Shown here one piece after another: positions 10,471-23,400 of a stretch of 64,000 nt of DNA. The notes under the pieces are model-generated. The model saw only the letters and a program-made list of their open reading frames with translations, did not search any database and was not told the origin of the DNA. The stretch lies in assembly GCF_008831285.2 (NCBI RefSeq), contig NW_022204507.1, forward strand, positions 3,218,452 to 3,282,451, given 5' to 3'. A program made the position numbers and the translations under genes. Numbering within the stretch: the stretch's first letter is position 1; each line of letters begins with the position of its first letter. The stretch is from Nymphaea colorata (taxonomy: Eukaryota > Streptophyta > Magnoliopsida > Nymphaeales > Nymphaeaceae).

Positions 10471-11510
10471 GGTGAACAAAAAGCTGAGCACAGCTCGTTA
10501 AACCTCGACTCAAAATCGAGTTTGAGCCAACTATTTTAACGAACGAGCCAAACTCGAGCTCATTTTTCAACTCTTTTTTTAGTCAAGCCGAGTTCAAATT
10601 CATTGAACTCGAATATTTTAAGCTCGACTCACCTCGAGCAAAAGTAGTAGTTATTCTGTTTTTTCCATTTCATGTTTCATGCCATCCCGTGGTTCTCTCC
10701 CTTCTCTTTCTTCTTCAATGCCTCATCCAAATGAAAAGCATCTCATCCAAATACCCAATACCACCATTGCCCTTCTCATTTGCTGCTGCAAAGCCTGTCA
10801 AGGTACACCTCTCTCTCCCTCTCCCTCTCTCTAACTCTAAGTCGAGGGTCGCTCATTGGAGCAAGGGTTTCTTCAAAACCCTTGCAACAACAAACGTGGT
10901 TTCAGAACACCTTCGCTCGCAGCGAGTGAGGGATGAAACCCTCATTCACTGGAGCTTCGGAATTGAAAACCCTCATTCGCTGGAGCAAGGGTTTCTTTCT
11001 TCAAAACCTTGCTCCAACAAGCGAGGGTTTCAAAACACCCGCGTTCGGAACGAGTGAGGGTTGAAACCCTTGCTCAGCAAACCAAAGGGTTTGAAATCAA
11101 TCTGAAAACCTCACACAGCAAGGGGTTTCAGATTAATCAGAAACCCTCGCCCAGCAAAGGGTGGCGCTGGAGCGAGGGCTTTCAGGTTCATGAAGACCTC
11201 GTTCCAGCAAGCGATCTGAAACCTTCATTCAGCGCTGAGCATGAGCGAGAGTTCCTTGAAAACCCAAAACTTAAAATCCAAATATCTCATATGATTTCTC
11301 TTTTTCTGCATATACTCTGCTTCATCTCTTCCATAGCAGCAGCATGCTTGCTGCCACATTTTGCCATAGCATATAAACGACACACTTATATACTAGTTAA
11401 ATGAGCTCAAGCTCTGACACGCTTGATTGAGCCGAGCTCGAGTTGACATTATATAACTTGATTCGAGCTCGAGTTGTGCAATATAGAAGGCGAGCGGTTT
11501 CATGTTCACC
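10471..11510. mobile_element. 1.04-kb nonautonomous element with GGTGAACA terminal inverted repeats
   Basis: The left end starts GGTGAACA (10471) and the right end finishes TGTTCACC (11510), perfect 8-bp inverted termini. Subterminal sequence is also related by inversion: AGCTCG/CTCGAG words at 10487-10640 recur as their complements at 11400-11490. The interior (10840-11230) is packed with partly palindromic units of the type GAGCAAGGGTTTC / GAAACCCTTGCTC. No transposase is encoded; frames at 10689-11404 lie entirely inside the repeats. No clear target-site duplication was found, so the superfamily is not assigned. Confidence 0.6.
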
Positions 11511-11899
11511 CATACTGGAAACCACATTTTTAAAATCCTTGGATCTAAGATCCAAGTATTAAAAATCAACTCCGGATTCTTAGATCTGAAACTATCAAAT
11601 GGAACCTAGATTCAAATATGAGCTCAAAATTGCTTTGCTTAATAAACGGCTGGGAGAAGCAGTCTCTCAATTTGTTCAACAGAATTAAAAGAATGTACAG
11701 AAAAAATAACCAACACGGACACCTTTAAGGAGTCGACCATTCAACAGAAGAATGCAAATCAATGACGCGATGCGAGACTTTCACTACCTCAAACGTAGGA
11801 TTGCAATGCACCAGAACAAAAATCTTCCTTGAAAGAACATGATGCCCAGATCCATGAGGCACTTAATTAACCTCTTTCATGCAGTGAAACCATGCATCC

Positions 11900-13220
11900 C
11901 TTCAGCCTATGGGAGCTGCTGAAATGCCAAACGCCCCATTAAATCATGGTAGGCTACAAAGAATTCCAACTTAGATCTCCTTGGCACCCTAACATAGTCT
12001 GACTGGGATATAACATACTCCAGAATCAAAAACCCCGCATCCACGCTTTTTCACCCAGTACCCTACCTTATGAGAGTCTCCAATACATCTGCAGGCAGAG
12101 TGTATGATCAGACTGAAACCATCAAATGATGGCTAAGGATCATGATGAATGCCAGAATCCAACCAAGCCAAAATCTCCTACTTACTCGCCAACCCCCAAC
12201 ACGCATTTATCATCAATTGTTTAACAATCTTCCCACAAAGGTTTGCATTGAACATATTTCTGCACTACATCCCCATCATGGACTCCTTTATTCCTTCATA
12301 GCCAGAGCTTCCAGATAACCTTTGGAAAGCATAAACACCATCCCCTTCTAGCTAAATTTAATGCCCCAGCACCAGGACTCATAAGGACTATCGTAGACTG
12401 TTTGAATTTCACCATTACATTAAACTTGCAACCGTTGACTTTCCTGATGGATCACGCCAAAGACCAATGAATGAACACATGGGCTATCAATTCCTCTTCC
12501 TTCTCACAAAGAGGACACCGATTGGCAGGGGGGGACTTCAAAATTTTCTATGCGATCTTGGGTGAGAGTGCTGCCTTTCATAGCAATATACGATGTCCAC
12601 TTTGTGCACTCCATTGAGTCATTTCTATATACTATGGCTCCCCTCACATCCTCACAATCTTCACTTTAATGCGCTCATATATATACACTCAATTCAGAGT
12701 TTCAGACTACTCACAACCGAATCAGACCATAACAAAGTGTCTCTATTTGTTACCAAACGAACACTCCTCATGGCTAAAGGAATCCAAAGACCCAAAAACC
12801 TTCCACATCCCAAGAATTCTATGAGTGAATCACCCCCACCAGCTTCTGCTTATAGTTCACAGATGTTGGAGGTTCCAAACATTGAAAAAATTAGCACAGC
12901 AGACCCCAACCAAACTGTTCTGGTCAGACGTTAATCACTTTCTAAGAGACAAGATGAGAAATTTCCTCCCATCCCCACATGAGACCTGCAACCAAAGGCT
13001 ATGGTTGCACAAATACTTCTGTCAACACAAGTAGCACCATAAGGAGCCCATTAACTTGGCCTTGAGTGTCAACTAGAACATCCAAGCATTATTAAGGCAA
13101 CTCAAATCTTTCCAACCAGCCCCATCCTCCTGTAAAGGTAAGCACAGGGAGAACCACCTCACTGCATGATCATGCCTCCCATCTGTTGAATCACCCCAAA
13201 TGAACCTACTACTGGTTCTC
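11900..13220 (-). pseudogene. LINE (non-LTR retrotransposon) RT C-terminal relic
   Basis: On the minus strand, 13210-13060 reads FIWGDSTDGRHDHAVRWFSL and then LCLPLQEDGAGWKDLS, corresponding to the post-RT region of plant L1-like LINEs (F.WG....R..H.V.W...C.PK.EGGLG..DL). Further on, 12590-12300 reads LTQDRIENFEVPP and, one frame over after a C homopolymer, NRCPLCEKEEELIAHVF: the Cys/His zinc-binding domain (zf-RVT) that ends such RTs. Frameshifts and stops break the frame throughout. Upstream RT catalytic motifs were not found, as expected for a decayed 5'-truncated copy. Confidence 0.75.
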
Positions 13221-14735
13221 TGGGTGTTGTCTAATTAGGCCATTAGTTATACCAATTGTCCTAGTTTATAGCCTTTCTATAGTATGAACCAAACTGTGCT
13301 AAGAGTTGGTTAAAAATGACTATTTTACCCTTCTTAAATGGGATATTTAACTGATTCTTCCAAAAGAATTTCAAATATAAGGGCCATGAACTACACCAAA
13401 GCAAATCATACATCATAGGTATCTAACTCCATTACCCATATCACTCAAGTCATCATCACATAGAAAATGAACATTTTGCTCCCGATCAACTCATTGTATC
13501 CATTTTCTCTGGCTTTGCAAATAACTATGGAAGTCCTGAGAATTGTATTACTAAGCAATTGGGGTTATTTCCATTTGTATAAGTCAATGGAAACACCCAA
13601 CCAAGTTTATTAGCTTACATTTGGTCAGAAATGATCTAGAACTAGATAATTTCCCTCATTTTTGAATCATTTCTTGCCATCAAAACACATGCAGACTTGA
13701 CTAGACCCACGATAAGATCTCGTCAGCATAAGCATATTATCTCCAGCTCCATTTCCATTTTTGAAGTCTCAATTCTAGTGTTAGGACAATCATTTTAAGA
13801 AATGACACCTTGTTTTTCCCATTTCCTCATGTATGATCATCATTTTCCACTCATTCGAGTGAGTTAGACCAAATTGAGTTACGATCAGATTCTTAAGTGC
13901 AAGAACTCACTATTCTTGCTTTCAATTCAGTAATTCTGTTTTAGATTGAGCACACATTGAAGATTTTCAGTCGCTTATGGAGTGTTCATATCTAGACATT
14001 GTCATAGTAACTTTTGAGCTGATTTTTGAGAGATATGGAATGCCAATTTTCAATTTGAGAACACAGATACAATTTAGTCAATTTTTGAAAATCTGATTTT
14101 CCAAAGGCAAATTGAGTAACCTTTTAGTGAAATTTGGCATGCCCACAAATTGAACCTCAAAAGCACATCAGGAAGTCTTTTTAACTCTCAAAAATTTTCA
14201 CCATGACCAAATGACCATTTTACCTCATACATGGAGGTTTTGAACTGTGCTTTAAAAAATTGATTTCAAATGTAGGAGCCCACCATAGAAAACCAGGGTC
14301 AAACTTACCATATTTAGACATCTAATACCTAGACTCGATCACCTAAGTTGTCGCAACCATGTCAAATGACCATTTTGTCCTTAATGTAAGAAAATCTTAG
14401 AAATCTTAGTAATGATTTAAAACAAACATAAATCGGGTAATTCTTAGCTCTACAGGTCTCTAAGAGTAGTTAAAGTCATCTCACCAACCATTTTTACCAG
14501 TTTAAGTCAGCTTTCACTATAAGTCAGCTTACCAGAACCGAGAACTACAATTTTTAGCTCGACTATATATCATTAAGGCTAACCAAATTCAGGATAGGTT
14601 TGCTTTAGTGGAAAACATTTATTATTTTACTTACTTTGAGTTACCAAGCTCACATTTGAGTTTCAAAGTTATTTGCAGATTTCCACTGGGCCACTCTCTC
14701 CCCTATTTAGCATTGTTCGAATTAAGTTATAGTGC
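13221..14735. other. Gene-free AT-rich region
   Basis: No frames or domain motifs that I can support. The texture resembles old retroelement or intron sequence. Confidence 0.5.
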
Positions 14736-15039
14736 AACTGAGTTGAGTTAGCTCAAACCAAACTAGAATCATATTTATCATTTATAAATTTATCCTCCCT
14801 CAGTTTGGTTTGAGTTTATTCATCTTGGTTTGAGTTCAATTTTGTTCCAAAGGTCCGAACTTCACTCTCTTTTTTGTTTTTAAGGCGTTTGAGCTCAACC
14901 TAGTGGAGTGAGCTGAAACCGAGCTAGTATCATGTTTATCATGTATAAATCTATCTTCTTTTAGTTTGGTTTGAGTTCACTTATGAAGCCATCTTAGTTC
15001 ATTTTAGTTTGGAAGGTCCTAAAGTTCATTTTCTTTCTT

Positions 15040-15077
<38 letters not shown>

Positions 15078-15240
15078 TTAAGCTGAATTTGACCTCAACC
15101 TAATAGAGTGAGCTATAATTGAGCCAAAATCGTATTTATCATGTATGAATCTATCTTTTCTTAGTTTTTGGGTTTGAGTTTATTCAGACCCTATTTGAGT
15201 TCAATTCAGTATTGAAGGTCCGGAATTCATTCATAATACT
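14736..15240. repeat. Three diverged tandem repeats of about 160-200 bp
   Basis: Three successive units share the order: gagtgagct-like word, ATCATATTTATCAT-like word, TTTAGTTTGGTTTGAGTT-like word, then AAGGTCC. They are anchored at about 14750, 14911 and 15111. The last interval is longer because a CT microsatellite (15029-15072) lies between units two and three. Confidence 0.75.
15029..15072. repeat. CT (TTTC/TC) microsatellite
   Basis: A short tttc run followed by an uninterrupted TC dinucleotide repeat, located between the second and third ~170-bp units. Confidence 0.95.
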
Positions 15241-16560
15241 TGCTACACTCTGTAAACATCTATCAAGCTTAATTCAGTTAACTCAGAGCAAAACTTTCTG
15301 ATCTTTCAACATATCCTTACCAGTAAATGGCTGATCTAAGGCCCGCAACTCAACTAGTGAAGATGACGATCATAACCTAATTTTTGAAAACCTTCTATGT
15401 TTCTCTTTATATGTATGACATTCACAGCTTGTATATTTTAGAAAAAAATTTGATTTTTAGAAGAATGTTGGAGGGTTTTTTAGTAATATTTTAACTAAAG
15501 TCAATCTAGAAATAGGCACATAGGCTGGTCTAATCAGATTTGCCAAACTCACCCGGAGCATCAGAATTACACATAGGGACACAACAGTCATTTTCTTTTA
15601 AGCCATATTATTCTACACAAACATAAGACATATGTCTCATATACATTAGTTTATGGCTTTCTTTGATTCCTAGAGCTTTAAGCAAAGTCAAATCCACGAT
15701 TTATGCTTATTTGAGTTCAAAATCTACACAAGGAGTAAACCAATCAATTTTTTTCTAATCCATATTTTCTATATGAACCTAGGATTATATGTCATATATA
15801 CTTAACGTCATCAAGTTTGTCATTATTAAATCGTCAAAGCTCCAACTTGAAATCATTTCAAGCACATAATAGATGGTCCAAATCTTCACCCAAGGGTAAA
15901 AAGTCTTTTCATTTTAAATCTCTTACCCATGCCCAAGGGTAAAACAACAATTTCATCTGCAATAATGTCATTTTGCACTTAGTCTATATGCTAGATATAC
16001 TTGATGTTATGGTATTTGAAGCATCAATTACAATGTTTACATCAACATTCTTAGATCTACGAACTATTGTCTAGAATTCTAATCCAAATCTCTTAAGATC
16101 CATTTTGTAGAAACTTTCTATGGATTTAGATCTTGATCTGAATCTTAGATCCATGCCATACCTATCATCTAAAATTTTCTATGGATATCATGATTTGAAT
16201 CTCACAACCATATCCCAAACCAAGATCCAAATGCATAAATGTACATATATGCAAAAAATATCACAGTTGATTTTGAACACTATGCGAGATGTCAATCCAA
16301 ATAGTTGCTAAAGATTCGTGCAAACATCTAAGTAGAGTGCTTTGGTTCAGAACCATTTAATAGTGTTGTGTGCATTAGGACATAGAATTGAGAGTGATTT
16401 ATTCATGTTCACTTACATTTAGAATCCCATACAACCCCTTTCAATTTAAGCATTGATCGAAAACAAATGTTTGTTTCTCCTGTGGTTTTAACTCTCCATC
16501 TTTGGCAACTTCGTATTAGAGTTCACTGATTGTGCATGTGCGTGCTCATGAATTTCAAAA
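15241..16560. other. Gene-free region
   Basis: AT-rich sequence with no supported genes on either strand. Confidence 0.5.
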
Positions 16561-17640
16561 TTTACCTTCACCTATATGGCCGTTTGGCCTAGATGGGGCC
16601 GCTCAAGAGGTCGACCTCCTGGCTCCTCCATAGTGGACAAGACATCACCCCCAAAATTCTGCATGGAACTATTAATGCCCTCCACCTTGGCGCCCTTTGC
16701 CAACTAGGGAGGGAAGTTGGGGTGCATAAAGGCAACCTGGCCAATTAATAGCTAGGGCCCGACCTGCCCAATGCCATGTAGGACCAGCCAGTGCCCAAGG
16801 ATGCCACTAGCAGACCCCAGAGATTGCCACATGGCATGGGTATGCCAGATGATCCAAATTCATCCTTTTTATTTTTTACCACATTTGATCACTTAGAGGG
16901 CTGATTTGCTGCCCTAGGCTATCAGCCCAGCTTCTAGGATGACTCAGACTGAGCTGGCCACAGTGGACCAGCCACTATAGCAACATGCCACCTGAGGTTT
17001 GACCCAAACTGCTAGCTTCTTAGGACACACACACTCTCTGCCATCGACTACCTACGTTGACATTATTGGCCCAACCAAACCAAGGGCCGTGTTCCTCTCC
17101 CAGTCACTTACTCAAGGCACTGCCCCAGCCAGTCCATGCGGTGCTAGCTCCTTAAGCTGGCCTTTCTTTGTGCAGGCTCTAGCCTAGCGCCCAGTTAGCC
17201 CCCACACCTTCCACCTTGGCACCACATCAGCATCACATTGTCCCATGTCAACATGGCACCCTCTACGTTCTCTCTCTTATTCCTGCATTAATGTTGTCTC
17301 GTTTCTTGTTCTGAACTACTTGGATGGGGGCAGTGCCCCACTTGAAACCGGTGACCATTGCCTGAATTCCACTGCCCATCCAAACACTGCCATAGCTATC
17401 AATCCACGGTAGCATCTCTACCACCCACAGGTGGATTTCTCCCAATGAGAGGCGCCACTCTTCCAGCAACCCACACATCACTCCAATGAGCTTTCTGGTG
17501 AATCTTGGGATGCTAGCTACCCTATCACCGCCCACAAAAACCTCACCACCGGCAAGCTCTTCCTGAGCAGGCTCCACCTCTGACACAGCTCCCAGAACGC
17601 CACTGCCACTGCCCTTTTTCTGGTTGGTTGAGTTAGTCAC
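16561..17640. other. GC-richer patch of unknown origin
   Basis: Base composition rises sharply against both flanks (cc/gg-rich words such as GGCCGTTTGGCC). A 126-codon minus frame (17643-17263, start MVTNSTNQKKGSGSG) lies inside but has no recognisable domain, and the opposite strand also carries open frames. This looks like decayed transposon or captured sequence; a gene cannot be supported. Confidence 0.4.
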
Positions 17641-19950
17641 CAAATGAGAGAATTTTTATTTAAATGTTCCAATGCCTGCATTTTCCCTTCTCAAAAGCTT
17701 ATTAGGGACAGATTCATTATAATAGATGAGATCCACCCTTACATAATGAATAATTGATTGAGATGATCCACTGATCTTCTTCCATTTCAATCTATATTTC
17801 TCATAATTTTCTGTAGCTTCTTTTGAGAGAGGTGGTCAAGGAGGTTAGAAGCCATGCCTTCAACCCCTTTGATGTAAAAATCCCAGCCATAAACTATCAC
17901 TGTTCATGTGTTATGTGGCCCTTTAGTCAATCTTTTTAATTCAAAAAGCAACATTTATGTATATATACGAATGTGTGTGTGTGTATATATATATATATAT
18001 CATCTCACATGAAAATGGCTATTATTCTTTCAAGATTAGGTTAAGGGTCACATCCTTAAGCTAATCTAAAGGAGATTGCTTCCAATATTGAATCTTGATG
18101 GCTCAAAACTACAAGATTTAGCGAATTAAAAATTTGAAATCAGGCTGATTGAGTGTATATATATGTATTTTTAAATCCTAGAATTTGATATTTCAAAGAA
18201 TCTTGGAACATCAAGTTTGAGATCCTAAACTACTTGTTTCAGCTCAAAGGAAGCTACTAATTTGTCAATGTCTATGAAATTAGACCGAATCCCTAGTCTT
18301 GCCTAATCAGCACTGTAGAGAGTAGCTTCTAATATGGCTGATATTCATGATTTCGACTTCACATTTTTCAATTTTGCAATTGGTTTGGTTTTCAAATTAA
18401 TACATCACAAAATTTCAGCCAAAAGCTGTAAATAAAATTCACAAAACCGTCAAAAGAAATTTTGTCAAATTCTCTCAACATACTATACTAATTTGCATAG
18501 CCTTGAGATTTAAAACCAAATATGGAGTAAACATTGCTTCTAAAATGTGTTTTGCATTCCAACATGTACTTTAATGGAAAAATAGATGTATATATTCAAA
18601 ATATGTATATATGTTTCATCAATTTCAAGATTTAATCTATCAAATTACATTTTACTTTGAAGACAGATCTCCAAAGTAGACATTTCTTAATTTGCAACCA
18701 TTAAATCAGTACATGGTCTGTTCTATAATCATTTTAACATGAGGAACTGGAGGTTTTCCACGTTTTTCCCATTCTAAAACTGGGATTTTTCATTCAATTT
18801 TCAGATTTCACTTTCAAGTTTAAGAATTTTATCTATGTCAAGCTTATGGACTGCATTGTAGTAGTTATACTTGATCCAATACCAAGTATAGCCTAGACAT
18901 TGTACTACATATCCAATTTAATATAAATTTGCTCTTTATTTCATGAATGCATGTATGTTGTAATAAAAAATTAACACGTGTAGATGCATGGAGAGTTAGT
19001 GAGAGTGAAGAATGTATGCACGCATATAGTTTATTTTCTTAATTCATGCCTGTGTTCACTTATCTAATTCACACACACATGCACCATCTCTAGAAAGTAA
19101 GTGAACCAATTCAAGTTACAAAACATGACCGAGCTATATTGCAACAAAGAATTTGGAATCTCACTTAGTTTTGAAAAGAAAATACAAGAATCCTATCAAT
19201 CTTGCCAATAAATATATTTGGAACATAAATTTTTTCTATAAAACATTGGAATCCCTATTTTTCCAAAAAAAAGCTTTACTTGAAAAATTTACAATCTTCT
19301 CTAAAAGAGAACTTCATACAATTTCAATTCAAAGTTCCTATCTTTTAATAAACCAATTTTCAAATTTGATCAATTGATCCATTTTTTCAAGCTAAACCAA
19401 CTATTTAAGTCAACTTCATTTTCGAATTTACTTTAAACTAAGTTCAAAATTTTGATCCAAGATTGCATATTAACTTCAAGTTCATGAACTAAAACTCCAA
19501 TTTTCAACTATTTACAAATCAAATCATCAGTTTACAAATATAATTTCCAACCAAATTACTTAAACTCTCAAATTTTTAGATCAAATCAATGGTGCCAACT
19601 AGAATCAATTTTGAACAATTTTCAATTTTGCCAAAATTGAAAAGAATTTGCCCAAATTTCTAAAAAAAGTTGAATTTCTAAATAACTTGTCAAAACCAAT
19701 TAGATTTTCAAATAACTTGTTTAAAATCCATATCATTTTATCTAAAACAATGTCAAAACGTTGGTTGTTCAAAATTTAGTTCAAATGAACTTCAAAATCA
19801 AATTTCAAACCCTTATGCACAAACATATATAATGCATCAATCGAATGACTTGTACAACTTTTGAGAAATGCTTAGTCTTAGGTCCAATTATCCATGTTAA
19901 AGGTGGGGAGACATGGTTAGACCTCGTACCAGTAGGCGGATCCCATTCTC
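17641..19950. other. Gene-free AT-rich region
   Basis: Long AT-rich stretch including a short TA microsatellite near 17980-18001. No supported coding on either strand. Confidence 0.55.
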
Positions 19951-20103
19951 TTGCTAGACATCAATTGCATGCAAACCCTCATTCAGGGGAGGGGAGCAAA
20001 TAGATGGCATGCCTGGTGGCATCCATTATAGTTCGTCTAAGGATTTTTTAGGTCATGTACAAGTCATTTTAACATTGCTAGACATCAATTGCATGCAAAC
20101 CCT
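19951..20103. repeat. Pair of 29-bp direct repeats, 124 bp apart
   Basis: The 29-bp word containing GCTAGACATCAATTGCATGC is present exactly at 19951-19979 and at 20075-20103, about 100 bp left of the copia insertion. Origin unknown. Confidence 0.9.
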
Positions 20104-20205
20104 TCATGACCATACCTACCGGCATCATGCATATTGTATTGCAGAGGAAGAAGGCAGAGAACAAGAGAAACTTCTAGTTGGGTGTCACCAGATCAAGTTA
20201 CTAAG

Positions 20206-20460
20206 TGTAGAAACACGAACAAGAAGAGGAAGAGAAACAACGATCACGATGTAACGTGGAAAACCCTCAACAAGAGGGAAAAAAACCACGAATGAGGAGG
20301 AGCCGGTGCCCACTAGCGCCAGACTCTCTCTCTCCTTAGTCTTTCATTCACACCTTAAGGATTAGGGTTACACGACTTAAATAATGCCCAACAAGGGCTA
20401 CAAGCTGGATCGGATCAGGATCCAAACCCGGTCCCGAGACCCATCTAACATACTTCAACA
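20206..20460 (-). repeat. 3' LTR of the copia element (255 bp)
   Basis: Starts TGTAGAAACACG and ends CTTCAACA on the plus strand. Identical to the partner LTR except at 20417. The last codons of pol run into it. Confidence 0.97.
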
Positions 20461-23400
20461 CTCCCCCTCAAGTTGGGCATACATATCAAACATGCCCAAC
20501 TTGGATACATTTCTCTCAAATGAGGTCGAAGATAAAGCCTTCATCAGAACATCAGCTGTTTGGTCTTCAGATCTCATGTAAGGAAGTACAAGTTCTTTAG
20601 CATCAATTCTCTCTCGAATGAAATGCCGGTCAATCTCAACATGCTTTGTTCTGTCATGAAGCACAGGGTTGTTGGCCAAGTTAATTGCGGACTTGTTATC
20701 GCAATACATCTTCATTGGTTCTTCAACCTTTATACCAATATCAGTCAACAATACTTTCGGCCACAAAAGCTCAGAAACTCCCATAGCAACAGCTCTGTAT
20801 TCTGCTTCAGCACTGGAATGCGAACAAACATCTTGCCTTTTACTTCTCCACACTATGAGATTCCCTCCCAAATAAATACAATAGCCAGAGGTGGACCTCC
20901 TAGTGTCAATACAGCCTGCCCAGTCTGCATCTGAATAACCTTCAATCCCAAGAGTGTCTTGCTTGACATATAAGAGACCTTTGCCTGGATTCCTCTTCAA
21001 GTAGCACAAGATCCTGTCAACAGCCTTCAAGTGGGCATCCGTGGGAGCATGCATGAACTGGTTCATCACATTCACAGCAAAGGTAATATCAGGTCTAGTG
21101 AGAGTAAGATAAATTAACTTCCCTACAAGACATTGATATCTTCTTTTTGCCTCTTCACAGAGTGGCTCCCCGTCTCTAAGACTTAGCTTATGGCCAGCAT
21201 CTAGAGGAGTAGAAGCTGGTCTACACCCTAGTTTCCCAGTCTCCTTTAACAAATCTAGAGTGTACTTCCGTTGATTTAGCACAAGGCTAGTCCCAGACCT
21301 AGCAATTTCTATGCCAAGAAAGTATTTCAACTTACCAAGGTCCTTAAGATCAAACTCAATCGCCAACAGTTTCTTTAACTTCATTATTTCATCTTCATCA
21401 TCACCTGTGACAATCATATCGTCAACATATACGAACAAAATAGTAACCTTTTGCTCATTTCTCTTCACAAAGAGTGTATGATCTCCATTCCCTTGATGGT
21501 ATCCACATTGTCTCATGAAAAGTCTGAGTCGTTCAAACCATGCTCGAGGAGATTGCTTGAGCCCATATAAAGCTTTCCTTAGCTTGCAACATTTTCCAGG
21601 TTCCTCATATCCAGGAGGCATACACATATATACTTCCTCTTCAAGGTCTCCATTGAGAAATGCGTTCTTGACATCAAGTTGGTACATCTTCCACTCCTTC
21701 ATCACAGCTAAAGAGATAATGACTCTGATAGTCTTCATCTTCGCAACAGGAGCAAAGGTCTCCAAATAATCAATCCCATATTTCTGACTAAACCCTTTGG
21801 CCACAAGACGAGCTTTGTATCTTTCAACACTCCCATCTGGTTTGTACTTGACGGTGTAGACCCACTTAGATCCAACCAAGTGAGCCGCCTCAGGAATCTT
21901 TACAACTTCCCATGTCATGTTTCTTCGCAAGGCTTCCATCTCTTCTTGCATTGCATAAGTCCACTTAGGATCACTCTGAGCCTCAGCAACATTCCTGGGA
22001 ATCATAGTCAAAGAAAGAGAAGATACAAAGCATTTGTAGTCCTTGCTCAGTCTAGAATATGAAACAAAGTTACCAATAGGATGTTGAGTACATGACCTGA
22101 CACCCTTTCGCAGGGCGATGGGAAGCTCTTCACTAGCAGCAACAGTCTGAATCTCTTCTTCAACAGGTTGCTTCTGCTCACGAGTTGGATCATCCAGGGA
22201 AGGACTAATTGGATTGGGAGTAGAATTCTCACCACCTGTCATCTCATCTGTACAAACTTTTCGCCTAGAGTAAACTTGCCCAAATAGACGATTGCACTTC
22301 TCTTCTGCCTCTGTGGAACACTCTCCATTTTTCTCCTGTTCATGCACCTCACTGGATGGACCAACGGAGTCACGCCTGTAGTCCAAAAAATCTATAAACT
22401 GAATTTCCTGACTCGGAGAATACTCTTCCTGTGACATAGAGTACTCCCCCTGAAGAGGATTCTCACCAAAATAGGAAACATGTTCAAGGAAAGTGACATC
22501 TTTGGTAACATAGGCCCGACCAGTGGAAGGGTCTCGACACTTGTACCCTTTTTGAGTGGGAGAATACCCTAAAAAAATGCCCTTAATAGATCTTGGATCA
22601 AGCTTTTTAATGTGAGGACTATGATTGTGAATAAAGCAAACACAACCAAAAACTCTGGGTGGAAGAGAGAAAGGTTCACGACTCCCCGGTAACAAAGAGT
22701 GAGGCGTCTTCCCATTCAACACACGACTAGGCAACCGGTTTATAAGATACGCACTGGTCAGTACAGCATCCCCCCAATACTTTTTTGGAACATGACGTTG
22801 AAAAAGAAGAGCCCGAGTCATATTCAATAACTGACGATTTTTTCGTTCAGCAACTCCATTTTGAGGAGGGGTATAACTACAGGAAGTCTCATGAACAATT
22901 CCCCTTTTTTGAAAGAAGCTATCAACAGACTGGCACATATACTCTCGAGCATTGTCAGATCGAAATGTCTTAACAGATGCTCCATATTGAGTTTCCACAT
23001 AAGCAATGAAAGTCTCTATGACAGTAGGAACTTCACTACGGTCTTTCAGCAAGTAGACAATAGTGTTACGAGAATAATCATCTATAAATGTGATAAAATA
23101 TTGAAAACCATGACAAGAAGGAATCCCTGCAGGCCCCCACACATCAGAATGAATCATCGCAAATACCTCATTAGACCGATGGCTAGACAAAGGGTATGAA
23201 GCCCTAACATGTTTGGCCAGGTGACAGACATCACAAGACACCATAGTCATATCTAACCTGGAACATATATCAGGAAACAACTGTCTAAGAAGGCCAAAAG
23301 GCAAGTGTCCAAGGCGCTCATGCCAACGTAGAAGCAACTGAAGGGAGTCCTCTCTATTCTTCGTGGCATGGCTGACTGCCATCATGAGAGCCTGAGCAGC

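Noticed and set aside
10689-11404. 122- and 131-codon plus frames
   Set aside because: They lie wholly inside the repeat units of the inverted-repeat element.
8516-11620. Possible 3-kb DNA transposon with GTGTTTGAT-like left end and an inverted partner near 11560-11620
   Set aside because: By eye only about two thirds of the first 30 bases match the inverted far end, and no target duplication or transposase is visible.
17263-17643. 126-codon minus frame as a gene
   Set aside because: No domain, opposite frames are also open, and the surrounding patch looks like decayed repeat.
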